Source of the DNA: Pieris napi | Lineage: Eukaryota > Arthropoda > Insecta > Lepidoptera > Pieridae | Reading direction: 5' to 3' | Assembly: GCF_905475465.1 (NCBI RefSeq) | Contig: NC_062252.1 | Location: 6,014,001-6,078,000 of the forward strand | DNA length: 64,000 nt | In this document: positions 49,906 through 61,658 of the stretch, piece by piece | Position numbering within the stretch: position 1 is the first letter of the stretch | Layout: the number at the start of each line of letters is the position of its first letter | Program-made: the position numbers and the translations under genes | Notes under the pieces: generated by a model | Told to the model about the DNA's origin: nothing | Seen by the model: the letters and a program-made list of their open reading frames with translations, nothing else | Databases searched by the model: none

Positions 49906-50188
49906 ACATGCAGAAGAATCTTGATATTAATTGTGTTACATACCTTTCATTAGTCTTCTAAGTATAACTGAATAGAGAATAGAAAATGAAGCAGAAAGTT
50001 CTTCAAATTAAATTGTATACAACAGGAATTTTCATGTGTATGTCATACATAAAATTGGGATGATCTGAATGCCATAAAGGTCCATATACCAAAAACTAAA
50101 TAGCAGAGGCACGATTTATAAACATGATTATAGTGTGGAAGCAGTAATTTAGCAAGCATAACATTAGCATAGTCAGCCTATAACTTAC

Positions 50189-50340
50189 CCGCATTCGGGG
50201 GTCGATGACCGGCCGCTACCACGAGCAACTCGAATAATTGTTGAGCGATAATCGTGAGATTGCACTGTTTTTGGAGCACTCAAAGATAACGGAAAATACT
50301 TAATTGCGTGCCGCTCGAGATATGGAGGCTGTGTTTTATA
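50189..50340 (-). promoter_or_regulatory. Candidate TATA promoter and first exon of an antisense nested gene
   Basis: On the minus strand TATAAAAC (50340-50333) is followed by an AT-poorer leader ending ...GAATGCGG and a strong donor GTAAGT (50188 downwards). The only ATG seen in the leader is at 50194-50192, two codons before the donor. It splices in frame to the micro-exon at 47550-47589. No homology was recognised, and transcription is inferred only from these signals. Confidence 0.3.
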
Positions 50341-50536
50341 TTTTTTGCTGTTGCACTTTAGTAAAAGTTGTGCGAAACATTATTGATCACGCGAAGTAGA
50401 CGGCCATTTCGCCTGTCAGTCAGTATTAATTTTGTAAACTGAATTATCACATTTTTCATGGCGTGTTCTTCCGAGGATCCATTTTTTGGTGTGCAATAGT
50501 GTATCTCCATGAACAGTTATTTAATTATAGTAAAAA

Positions 50537-50761
50537 TTAGCAAACTCGGCGAACTCCGTTTCGCCACCAGATGGCTTCGTTTTATGTAACATTTCATTTG
50601 GTGATCCCGCTTTTCTGTTGAAATTTTTCCTGAATTTTCTTTGCTATAAACCTCACGGAGCCTGAGACCTTTCCAACGAATGCAAAACGGTGGAAATCGG
50701 TTCGTGCGTTCTGGAGTTATAGCGTCAGGAAGGAAAACCCGACTTATTTTTATATAGTAGA
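50537..50761 (-). mobile_element. Short Helitron of the second family
   Basis: On the minus strand it starts TCTACTATATAAAAATAAGT and ends with the stem ggcgaaacggagttcgcc followed by a mutated CTAA/CTAG end. It is 225 bp and flanked by A at its 5' end. Confidence 0.65.
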
Positions 50762-51536
50762 TTGTTCTAACCATACTCACACATATTCTAACAAACAATT
50801 TAAGAGACCTTTTTGATAGAATAGATTAACTTTATATACTTCTGGTAACTAGTACTAAGATAAATTTTTACAAACACTAAATGTAGTACATTTAGTGTTA
50901 CGGTACGGCCAGTACGAACACAATTCAAAATTGGATAGATAGATAGACGATTACCAAAACTTGAAAAAACTGACAGTTATTGTATACAAAAATGTGTTTC
51001 ACAGACTAGTTAACATACAGAAAAACCTTTCTTATATCTTATATATGTAACATATGGAATTTGACATTTACTTAACCAAAAACAACCTTGACTCTAGAAA
51101 TATTCGATACGCCTTTACGTAAATTAAACAATTTTGGTAAATTATTATGTGTCTTGTTATTCTTACTTTATTATATACCATGTGAAATTAAAAAAAATAT
51201 ATTCTAGTCATTATTCTTTAAATTTTGAACACATTGAAGGATGTCACGTAAAAGATTTAAATACTTTTGAATTAATTATTTCCTTTCTAATTCTTATTAA
51301 CACCAGCCTTTCGAACGTTATACTTTAAATTTATAAGTATCCGGTTTCTGTATTAGAAAGAGATGATTTTAATATGTATAAGCATAATTAAAAAAAAATA
51401 ACCATGTAAACTTTTCGAATACGAATTTCAATAGTAATACCAATTAGTAGTCTTTGATCAACTAGTTGTGTGTACTTATTTGATGCTGTAATTAACGCCC
51501 GCTATAGATATCTCATATGAAGATTTTTATAATACA

Positions 51537-51980
51537 TTTTGAGGACATAATAAAAAAAATCGATACGGATATTTAAAAGTGTGTGTGCACGCGTTAGGAG
51601 TTATACTTCTTTGGCGTAACAAGATAAAAATATTTTCAACAATAGAAAAAACTAAAATGTTGACTATAGCTAACTTCAGGGTGTCGGTTTTATGTGACGG
51701 TGTGCGCGCGGATCGTAAAAATTTACTCTCATCACTTTTCCCTAACTTTTGTGGACAAAATAAAAAAATCGATACAGATATTTCAAAGTGTGTGTACTTA
51801 TGTACACGCGTTAGAAGTTATACTTCTTTGGCGTAACAAGATAAAAATCTTTTCTACAATAGAAAAAACTAAAATGTTGACGATAGCTAACTTCAGGGTG
51901 TCGGTTTTATGTGACGGTGTGCGCGCGGATCGTAAAAATTTCATCATTTTTCCCTAACGCGCCAAAAGAAGTATAACTTC
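51537..51980. mobile_element. GAAGTTATACTTC MITE, copy 3, with internal tandem duplication
   Basis: A unit of about 210-217 bp (ttttgaggacataataaaaa...gatcgtaaaaattt) occurs twice, at 51537 and 51747. The element ends gccaaaagaagtataacttc. The shared gtgcgcgcg...atcgtaaaa core links it to 17661 and 41730. Confidence 0.8.
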
Positions 51981-53169
51981 AATCATTTCTAATGGTGGAT
52001 CTTTATAGCACGGTACGGAATGGTGTACAATGTATAATGTCAGATTAGTTAATTACGTATTATTATTTGTCCGTATGACCTAAAAATATTTTTTGTAAAA
52101 GAATTTCAAATTTGGTTAAGTTATAATGAGTACAAACAAACCATTGATTTTTAATTAAAAATTTGTGTATCAAATAATTGCAACGAAATTCCTCTTTAGG
52201 CTGAATCAACTCTAAAATGCCGTTTACATTTCGTTCTCGGTCCGATCTCGTTCTGAAGAAATATTCTTCGTATATGAACTTGACTGTACGGGTATTGTGT
52301 GCATTGTTTTTCATTTAATAATATTTTTCCAGACCGAAATCGGAGCACGAACGAACCGTGAACGGCTATAGTGTTTATTCAGCCATAAAAGTCTTGTGAT
52401 ATTTTGTACCGCTGAGAGATTCTTAAATTTAATGAGTACATTTTAAAAGGGCCTACACATCAATCATCGTTAGTGTCAATTAATGTCAAGTTGCGAGGTT
52501 TGATGACCGCAAAAACAGACTTGATATTTGGCTATTAAATAACTAAACAATTTAGATAGTTTAAAATATGATAAATGGTTTGGAACTTTCAAGTTTGTAG
52601 AGTACAAGTACACACCACGACCACAGAGCCGGTTGTATGATAATCTGGGAACTATAGTCTGTGACTTATTTTTATAGACGTATATTTTGTATCTGTTGTA
52701 ATCATTCTTAATTCAAAAAATCACATATTCTTATTTTAAATTATAAAACTGTGTTACTCGAAATTTAAAAGTTCTCCTAGTTTGAAGGTATGTTTAATAA
52801 TAGTAAAAATCAGTTTAAACAATAAAATACATTCCGCAGCATTAGAGACTAGACTTAAAAAAATGAACCACGCAATTATTATCCTAATTAAATCACTTTA
52901 TGGTAATTTTTCCTTTATCCGAAACAATGAGTTATGACTGTCATAATCTTATAGGCATTGTTGTCCAAATGAATAATCGCTTTATGTCATTGAAATCGGA
53001 CAAGTAAAAATTACAAATAATTGCTATAGAAAGTTATCTAGCGGAACGATAGTGGAACTGTTGTAAATTACGTATTTAATTGTTGTCCTTGATGCGTATA
53101 GATAAAAGAGATAAAAAACTTGAAGGGTATTTACTAAAGGTTCCAAGTGTCCTGTAATAATTTTTGGGA
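51981..53169. other. Unrecognised intronic DNA
   Basis: Open frames here are short and overlap no recognised domain. No repeat family was identified. Confidence 0.3.
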
Positions 53170-53288
53170 TTTTTTTATAGAACAGGGGGCAAATGGGCAG
53201 GAGGCTCATCTGATGGTAAGTGCATGGCCGGCCTTTTAATAATTGGCGCGCTCTTTTCTTGATGGACCCTAAGTCGAATCTTAAAAAG
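53170..53288 (-). repeat. CR1/Jockey-like LINE 3' end
   Basis: The minus strand carries a ttcgacttagggtcca block, caagaaaagagcgcgccaat and ggccggccatgcacttacca, ending ctataaaaaaa: the 3' part of the element seen at 12430. Confidence 0.65.
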
Positions 53289-53834
53289 CCTAAGGTATTT
53301 CATTTCAGCTCACCAAAACGATACAATTAAACTAACCGGATATATGACGATAAAAATATTTAAGTAATTATTTCTTTTTTAACGGCAACGTGTAGTAGGT
53401 AAGCACAAATACAATAAACCAACCAATCAAAAATAATAACAATGCAGCATGAAGCATCATTGAGTTTTGTCTGCCCTTTTGATATCTGATACCTACTATA
53501 TTAACAGCATATAAGTTATATATATCCGAATGACAAGCGTGAAAGCGTAACAAAGTGACTTTCGCATTTACAATAGGATTCGGAACATTAGAATGTTCCC
53601 ACGCATTGTACCTGTTATCAGCTGAACCTTATCTAATAAAGATCGAATCACTAGAGCGGGCCGTCACATCCGCATCTATCAATATTGCTGTTTTAACGTA
53701 AAGAATAGTAGTTATTAAATGTCCAGTTAAAATGTTAACTACTTTTAGAAATGATTAACAAATGTAAACAGAACTGAAATATTGTACAGTTCTTAAACAA
53801 TGTTATGAGTTTAGTTTAAACAAAAAAAATACAT

Positions 53835-53990
53835 TGGCGATTTAAAAGAGTGACGGAGAGTTTATTGCCAGTTCTCGTCCGTTCTATGACCTTGATTTGA
53901 GAACTGGCAGTAAATGTACATTTAGAACCATATATTTTTCTGACGATCATAGTTGTAAGTTGAATATGAATAATTATATTTCTATTTGAT
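53835..53990 (+). repeat. LINE 3' UTR fragment, family with gagaactggcagtaaatg
   Basis: It contains gcgatttaaaagagtgacgg, agagtttattgccagttctc and gagaactggcagtaaatgta, as in the copies at 8933 (+) and 62328 (-). Confidence 0.65.
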
Positions 53991-54275
53991 TTGAGAAGTA
54001 TTTAAAAAAATGTTGATTTTTAATAGGTAATGTCAGGTTGTTATTTATCAAGGGTACGTCCAAAGTTCCGTGGGCGAGTTCAGATTGGTGTTAACTATGT
54101 AATAAGTGACCTTTCCTGTTTTATGTTATGTGAACTGATATCTAATCAACCAGAATGCTAACGAACTGAGAAGTGACACGAGTTGTACGCAATTTAGTTA
54201 TTAGAACAAATATTGTGTAATATACGTAACTTTGTATCACTATAAATTATGTAATCAATACGACGATTTGACGAC

Positions 54276-54450
54276 TCATTGGTCTAGTGGTTAGTACTCC
54301 TGACTGCGAATCCATGGGTCCCGGGTTCGATCCCCGGCTGAGGCGAACATCGATGTGATGAGCATTTGGTGTTGTTCTTAGGTCTTGGCTGTTTAAATAT
54401 GTATTTATATGTATATCTATCTATAATATGTATAATGTTTTAAAGGTTTA
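54276..54450 (+). repeat. tRNA-derived SINE, second family
   Basis: The head has an A box (ggtctagtggttagtactcc) and a perfect B box (gggttcgatccccggc), but its anticodon stem does not pair, so it is not a functional tRNA. The body continues gatgagcatttggtgttgtt and ends in tatctatctataatatgt. Confidence 0.75.
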
Positions 54451-54777
54451 AGCGGTAACTAACGAATGCTGTTATTATTGTACGTAAATCATATGCTAAA
54501 ATAACACAATTTTAATGATTTATCACGTCATAAAGGAGTGCAATTAATATGTACCTGTATTATGTAAATCTCGTTTATGAATGAACATGAATACTTATTT
54601 CACCCAGTACATTGGTGTAGTTAAGGAATAGCCCGAATGATACAAAAATATAAATGACTAACGTTTGCATATATGAAAAATAAAAAGATTTATAAAAAAA
54701 AGTGTCAGAAGCGGACAAAAATTATACCTCAACTATTTCTGCTACAGCAATGGTCTTTACATAAACACTAGCAGACC

Positions 54778-54990
54778 CGGCGAACTTCGTTTCGCCTAAC
54801 AGTCGAATAATGTCGTGTTAACTTTAGTTGAACTTAATTTAGGATTTCATTATGGTAATTACATTAATACAACTTTTTTTGCAAATACAGAAATGTTTTA
54901 TTGCTTGCCATTGCGAAAAAGGAATGGCAGTTTTACACATTAGGCCTCTTTCTAGCCAATATTGCGATTACGAAGTATATATCTTTTAAC
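54778..54990 (-). mobile_element. 3' end of a Helitron (5' end not found)
   Basis: On the minus strand it ends with the stem ggcgaaacgaagttcgcc, then gggtctgCTAG|T, like 48507 and 50537. No TC start was located, so it is truncated or diverged; the inner boundary is a guess. Confidence 0.5.
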
Positions 54991-55208
54991 TTCAAAAATA
55001 ATGTCGTTGATATTGATACAGAATATTTCTTCACTTGTGCCAAATGCCAATAAGACATAATTACAAAACACATTCACGCTAAGTTCGTGAAATATGTTTG
55101 CGAAATACATTTGTATTTTGTTACCATACTATTGTCTGAGTGAGAAAGATCTCAACAATCACTGCCTTGTGTCTCATATACTTAACCATTACTTTAGATA
55201 AGCAAAAG

Positions 55209-55450
55209 TGGAAGTCCAGTATTGGCTAATGGGCTTCACCGTACTGTCATTCCTGAAGTCGTAGGTTCGATCCCCGGCTGTGCACCAATGGACTCAGTAT
55301 GTGCGCATTTGACACTTGCTCGTACGTTGAAGGAAAACATCGTGCGTTCACCGGCATGGCTTAGACCCAAAAAGGCCTATTAGAAAAATCAAAAGATCAC
55401 GAAATAGATACAGAAATCTGAGGCCCAGACCTAAAAGGTTGTAGCGCTGG
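55209..55450 (+). repeat. tRNA-derived SINE
   Basis: B box gtaggttcgatccccggctg, then tgcaccaatggactcagtat, ggaaaacatcgtgcgttcac and ccggcatggcttagaccca. It is the most complete SINE of this family in the window. Confidence 0.75.
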
Positions 55451-56850
55451 TTTTTTTTCTAGTAGATAATTCTGTTCCTAATATGGTATTAGTTATCTAC
55501 TGGTAAATGGTTTCAATTAAAAATATCGGACTTAATAAATGTTTTCCATTTTGCTTGATGCTCAGAATAGATGTTGTCTTATAAATATATACACATTTAT
55601 CCTACTGTCGAACTTTGTCCCACCTTAACACTGTAAACTAATTAATATGCTTTGTTTATTATCTTTGATTCATTTGTTTTTTTTTTTTACTAAAGTATTA
55701 TAATATTATTGTAATGTTACTTGTAGACGCTTCGGTGGACGGAGAAGTTGTAACGAATATGTGTTCCAACTTCACATAAATTTTTGTATTTTTTTAAGAA
55801 GTAAAATATATCCCGGAATAAATTTAATCACATTTCATTGTTTAATTTCATTGTTTTGTCGTTTTGCTTACAGTAGGTAAATACCTTTTACATGTTTACG
55901 GGTGGACGGAACGGGAGTTCATGTCTATAATGTGTGTGACTCTACTCCTCCTCACTCATATATACTAATGGTATAGGTCTATGGACTTGTTTGTGAACTT
56001 ACCGACTATTTTGTGAGTTTCCTTTAAAGTTTTACTTTGACATAAAATTTAAAATGTATTCCATAATAATAAACTACCGGACGTTATCCATAAAATATAA
56101 TATTTCGTGGATTTTCCTGTTTACGTTAAAAAGTATCTGCTGTATATAGTATAAATAATAATTCTTTTGAATATTACACTATTATCGTATTATTGTAAAA
56201 CTAAACTTTTTTATTGTTATTTGTAAGTTTAGAAATTCTTCATATGTTTTATACAATTAACTTATAATGATGAAAGTTTTGAATACAATGTTAGTTAGAC
56301 ACAGATAAAAATATACAGATTAATACCATTAATTTTCTAACTTTCTTGTCTTGTACGTTCCATAATAGCTCCGCCGCGCCTTGCGCCTTTGACAGTTGAC
56401 AGTTGACATTTGTTTTTATTTCCGTTCACATAAAAATTGGTTTTAAATATTGCTTGACCTACTTTAAAACAATATGCTATGACAATTCCCTATTTACTCA
56501 CGAATATCAATTTTCAAATTGACAAATCACACAAGTGGAATGTGCCACAAATTTTGCAAATGCGCTGACTCACCAGCGCATGGAAGTGACAATTGCGATG
56601 CACAGCGCAGTGAAGACATCAATTATCCTCGTTCTACGTAAATGAAACTGCATCACCTTAATACATAAATATATATTCATAATTAATATTGTATAGATTA
56701 GTTACGATTCACCGATTATAAATGATAGGAAAACGGTGTCCTCTTGTTTGCACCATGTTATTTTATCTCCGATCATTGTACTCAATAACAATAGATATTA
56801 TTAAATAGGCTTGATAACATAATATTCAATATAAACCAATGTCTGCAACT
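55451..56850. other. Unrecognised intronic DNA
   Basis: AT-rich. An acceptor-like ttttgcttacag at about 55872 is followed after three bases by GTAAAT, a weak splice-site pair. Nothing else can be supported. Confidence 0.3.
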
Positions 56851-56854
56851 TCGT

Positions 56855-57338
56855 TTGCATAAAATTAAATCTAATTTAAACTTTAACTGTTTTAGTGTTA
56901 GAAGCCATATGAAAATAAGTATTAAAAAACTTGGTTATCGGCTTGATTCTCTTTTGCTACGCAGAGACATTGCGTCTCTTTGCGTTTTTTACAAAGTTTA
57001 CTACGGAGAGTGTTCGGAAGAATTGTTTGGGTTGATCCCTCCTGCCTCTTTTCAACACCGTACGAGCCGAACGACCTCTAAATTTCACCAACATCATCTT
57101 GATGGTTGGAGGTCTTCCACAGTCCGTTTCACAAGGCATTTTCTTTTGCGAACTGTGGAATCGGCTCCCGGGGGGGGGGTCTTCTCTCAGAGATACGACC
57201 TCCAAATGTTCAAAAAGCGAATCCACTCCTCCCTCAAAGGCCGGCAACGCACCCACTAAACATGGGTGTCTATGGGCTGCGCAGACTGCCCTTTTTGGTC
57301 GTCCCGCAAGCTCGTCCCCTAATTTATAAAAAAAAAAA
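56855..57338 (+). pseudogene. CR1/Jockey-like LINE reverse-transcriptase C-terminus, frameshifted
   Basis: It reads LGYRLDSLLLRRDIASLCVF, YKVYYGECSEELFGLIPPA and HHLDGWRSSTVRFTRHFL in one frame. LWNRLPGG follows in another frame, and the first frame resumes after a run of ten G (57170-57179) as MFKKRIHSSLKGRQRTH. So it has two indels and is inactive. The tail is ttataaaaaaaaaaa. Confidence 0.82.
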
Positions 57339-57659
57339 TTCAGTGATCTTTATAAAATACCCGTCAAGTTTGTATCGTGTACATTTAACTAAATACGACC
57401 ATTCATGTAAATTTTATAACAATTTAAGTTAGAACTGCATACAAATAGCTAATTACGCATTGTTGGATGTTATCCAAGATTATCTGGGCAATGGGACCGA
57501 ATGTCACCATTACATACAGGTGGGCACATCTTATCGCAAGAATTTAAAATAAATGTATTTTGTTACGAAAATAATACTTAGGATATCTTTCTTATTAAAA
57601 AACCCCTGCCGCTACAACCTTTAAGGTCTGAGTCTCTGTTTCGAGATCCTTTTTTTTTA

Positions 57660-57860
57660 ATAGACAAATAGGTGATCAGCTTTGTATACCTGATGTCTTC
57701 GACTTTTTTAGTCTCTGATCTCCACACGATATTTTCCTTTACCGTACGAGCGAGTGATATGCATTTCGAGTTATAGCCAAAAAGTCGGTCGGGGGTCGAA
57801 CTTGCGACCTCAGGGATGAGAGTTGCACTATGAAACCTCTCGGCCACCACTGCTGCCGTT
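57660..57860 (-). repeat. tRNA-derived SINE, minus orientation
   Basis: The minus strand has ggtcgcaagttcgacccccg (B-box region), ggaaaatatcgtgtggagat and a tcagaga...agtcgaagacatcaggta tail, matching the family at 55209 and 63478. Confidence 0.65.
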
Positions 57861-58813
57861 AGAAATTTATGTAACACATATAATGCTGCATGCAAACGTC
57901 AAAAATTCAATCCTTTAAAAAACTACTTTTAATCTTCTAAAGCAATTTTTTTGTTTAGAAATTGTGTAGTATTTACTTAACCTATAAGTAGAAAAAAAAG
58001 AGAAACCTTAATTGCACCTTTCATATAGTATCTCCAGGTTAAATTTAATTGATTGAGTAACCATAGTAACAGCTCCCCAATGTTCGAGATATCCAAAGGG
58101 GACCCCTTTAGATAGGAACTCATATAAATTCAACACGCATAACAAGAGATTTGTTAACATATTGGCACTTGCTGGCTCAACAGAAGGCCAATTTCATCAC
58201 AACTTTCTAGTGATGTCATATCGATTGTTTTAATTACGTCTCGCTGCAACAATACGATTAGACTCGGATTATTTTGATAGTATTGTTCTTGTTTGAATGC
58301 GTCACGAATGCGGGTTCGAAAGTGTCAATTAACGCTATATTATTAGATAATTGTGGTAATTTAAAACTCGATGTATATTATTTTTTTAATAACGGTTAGT
58401 TGTGAGCGTTGTGTTACATAAATTTACAAATTTGCAGGTTTTTCAGGTGGCTTGTGTTAAACGAATATGAATCTTATTAGAATATAACTATAACGTCTCT
58501 GTTAGACAGTAGAGAAAGCATGCAGAAAAGTGAAAGAATATATATTAACCCTACAATAACAATTTTATACATTGAATATATAAATAATAACATAATATTA
58601 GATAATAATTCGATATGGTATTTGTTTGTGTCAATGTTCAATAAGACCTTTCTCGAAATTCCGGCTAAACGTTACGAAATACATTTCGCCAATTTAGTAT
58701 TTTGTTGATGCAACTAAAGTCAATGGCTTCGAAAGTTGCCTTACTAATATTACTCGTATGAACGCGTAAGCATGTGCAGGATGACTGACAGACACGAAAA
58801 GTACCGATTGGAT

Positions 58814-59133
58814 CAGTGGCGTAACTATACCATCTGGGGCCCGTGGCGAATTTTTTTGATGGAGCCCTATCGGTAAAAATCGTAACGTTGTAATTAGTTT
58901 AATTTTAATAAACTTCGAGATTTTCAGCGTACTCAATTACACGTTGTATAGTTCCTACTAATGGCCATAGTCCTCCTTTCTTAGGCGAATCGTCTGTAGT
59001 CCCCACGCTAGCCCAATGCGTATTGGAGACTTCACATTCATCCATAGAACATAATATCTCTTGGTCAGGGGCCCTCTTGGGTCGGAGGCCTGTGGCATTT
59101 TGCCAGCCCTATCACCCTATTGTTACGCCATTG
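58814..59133. mobile_element. hAT-type MITE with 8-bp target-site duplication
   Basis: The 12-bp ends cagtggcgtaac and gttacgccattg are inverted with one mismatch. The flanks are gattggat (58806-58813) and ggttggat (59134-59141), a 7/8 match as expected for hAT insertion. It is 320 bp and encodes nothing. Confidence 0.82.
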
Positions 59134-59333
59134 GGTTGGATGATGATATAGTCTGCAAGCTTGGAAAGATTGTCCCGTGATAGTCGGGGATCTATACAGG
59201 GTTTGAGTGTAAGAAACTGAATACTGTGGCTGTTTATGCCTAATCTAAACTATAATAATGTTTATGGAGTACATACCATGGCTCTTAAAGTATATTTTCA
59301 TGTCATATCTGTAGGATTAGTATGTGTCTAAAT

Positions 59334-59600
59334 AATAAATGTTCCTATTACTTATCTTTGAATCATCTATATACACTGAAGAATTCAAGAAAACGCTTTA
59401 TAGAAAGTTTATAATTTTTACATACTCTTGAATTCTTTAAATAATAGCTGTGTTACTTTAATATTATGCTTTTATGGAAAATTAACTGAAATGGCATCGA
59501 TAGAACCCTTATGTAAAAATTATGAACTTTCTATAAAGCGTTTTCTTGAATTCTTTAGTGCATATAGTTGATTAAAAGATAAGTAATAGGAACATTTATT
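59334..59600. mobile_element. Foldback MITE with long arms
   Basis: Left arm ataaatgttcctattactta...gaattcaagaaaacgcttta...tagaaagtt mirrors the right arm aactttctataaagcgtttt...cttgaattc...taagtaataggaacatttat. Arms are about 95 bp with small mismatches; the interior is about 80 bp. Confidence 0.82.
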
Positions 59601-59939
59601 TTTAACAATTCTTAATTTTCTGGCACGTCATCTGCATAAAGAGCGGTTAATATAGCGGTTTTTATAGAGTATTCGTTTATAATATGCTCTCGGCTACAGC
59701 AAAATAACTGCAACACGTGCTCTATAGCGTGACTAAGCTCTCGTGAAAGTGAATTTCTTTTAATATTACTATTACTTATAATTATATTATAAACGCATCA
59801 ATTGTATGCTTACTTCGAATCTTTTTATACTTACATGTCAAGGAAACTTGCATCCAAGTTTAATAACGATTATATTGTCTCTTATAAACTCAACATTACG
59901 TAGTTATGATTTGTATGGTTAACTTTGATTATTTGACAC

Positions 59940-60155
59940 TTATTTTTAATCATCTATACACTTATAACAAAGCCGTACATTAATAATCAGTCGAAATTCC
60001 TCATTTGTAACTGAGAAATTCCATTCACTCACGTACTCACATGTACCGCTCAGAAATGACGGCATAGTGCTCAGAGTTATTTTCAGATATAGTAACAGCC
60101 TTCTAAGCGTAATTCACGTTGGTTCATTTCACAGGTATTTTTTGTTCATGGGCTT
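59940..60155 (-). repeat. 210-bp repeat, arm B of a long-distance inverted pair
   Basis: Reverse complement of 42593-42806. The block agaaatgacggcatagtgct and the end tattttttgttcatgggct are the inverse of arm A. Confidence 0.8.
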
Positions 60156-61280
60156 GTGGTCGTACGTACTCAATGCTTTGGCTTTAAAGGTTGCTGCAGA
60201 TATAAAATATAATATAAATAATAATATGTGTACAGTAATTGTAGATAGTTTCTACTTACATAGTGTTACATTTGATGCATATCTCGGTGCAACATGTTTC
60301 ATGAGTTTCGAATCTAAAGTTCAAGTAGTATTTAACAAAAATCATAATAAACAAGATTTTTGTGATGGAGAAAAATATACATCCGATACCATTATCATAA
60401 TGCGAATTTTTAAATGTATACGTAATATAATTGATTGCGTTGTATTAAAACTATTTTAAATTGAAAAATCAGACAGTATACCAGGATATTATGGTCAATT
60501 ATTTCTCCCATATTTAAAGTGTTAATTTAACTGGATGCTTTAAGTGTTAATTATGAGGAAGTACAAATAATTATTTAAACAATCCATGACATTTCTCTAG
60601 AGACATCTCAGCGTAATTTATTGTTTCGCAATAATTAATTGGGTTAAATAAACTTTGCATTGCATTTACTTGAGAATTTTGTTTTCATTATTTTGCGTAA
60701 TCATTTTTATTGAAAACACCGATTAAGCATAGTTCTAAATAAATTATTAGAATTATTCTTCTTATGACACAATGTTATGTGCAAAATAAAACAGCAAACC
60801 AATCAAGTTTCCTTATTAGTAGATATTGGTTTTTCTAATCTCCGGTAATTTCATTTTAATGTTTTTACATTTACTCGGAATAGAACGGGTCTTTATTAAA
60901 AAATAAAAACATAAATGTCAGATGTTTAAAAATAAAACTCCTTTTACTTTCTCGAAAAGGACCTTCCGTATCCGTAATGTTTTCTATTGAGCCTGGTCAA
61001 GAATGCCGTCGGGGCGTGTGGAGGTCGACTGCACTGCGTCGTAACTCTGTTACTCCCAATAGCGATAGCGATCACGACGTCTGTATTGAGTTTTACCCAT
61101 GATATTGAAGGAACTGTGTTCAAAATATATTTTAATCGGTTCGCTATCGATATTTTTAGTTAAGTATTACCGCTGTAGCCCGTCTATAGCCTTGTCTGGA
61201 AGGTTTTATCGTTATCGACGATTTTACGGTATCCTATGTAATATCGAATTAAAAGGAAACCTTTACCTGTTTTTATTATA
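60156..61280. other. Unrecognised intronic DNA
   Basis: A 130-codon open frame (60067-60459) starts inside the repeat arm and shows no recognised domain, so it is probably fortuitous. A GC-richer patch lies near 61000-61090. Confidence 0.3.
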
Positions 61281-61658
61281 CAGGGTGGCCAAAAAGTCGT
61301 GGATCAAACGCAAATAGGGGATAGATGAGGTCATGATCTGCAAAAAATTGTTCTACGAGAGGTCTCTAAGCTCAACCCCTGCAGAGTTATAATTTATTTT
61401 GTGTTATATAATAAAATTTACTTTTTTTTACTAATTCTTATTAAAATTCGGAAAAAAATACATCCTGTATCTTTTTCATCATATCCACTAGATTGGTAAT
61501 GATGAGTTCTTGCGTTAGACATACTATTTATAGTTGTTTATTGAGTGTATTGAAGATAATATTAAGTTATACGATATAATTTTTTTTCAAATCAAAACTT
61601 TTTGTTTACTTCGGACCCCACTGCGTTGCGTTTGATCCACGACTTTTTGGCCACCCTG
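61281..61658. mobile_element. TA-flanked MITE with perfect 33-bp inverted repeats
   Basis: It starts cagggtggccaaaaagtcgt and ends acgactttttggccaccctg, both next to TA, consistent with Tc1/mariner-type insertion. The repeats match over 33 bp (to gatcaaacgcaa / ttgcgtttgatc). The 378 bp encode no transposase. Confidence 0.82.

Noticed and set aside
54009..54027. Second recursive splice site (ttttaatag|gtaatg)
   Set aside because: The acceptor tract is short and the donor part is not GTAAGT-like; such pairs are expected by chance.
54276..54350. tRNA gene with A and B boxes
   Set aside because: The A and B boxes are good but the anticodon arm does not pair and a SINE body follows, so it is a tRNA-derived SINE head.
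60067..60459. 130-codon open frame as a gene
   Set aside because: It begins inside a repeat arm, has no recognised domain and AT-biased residues; no splice or promoter signal supports it.
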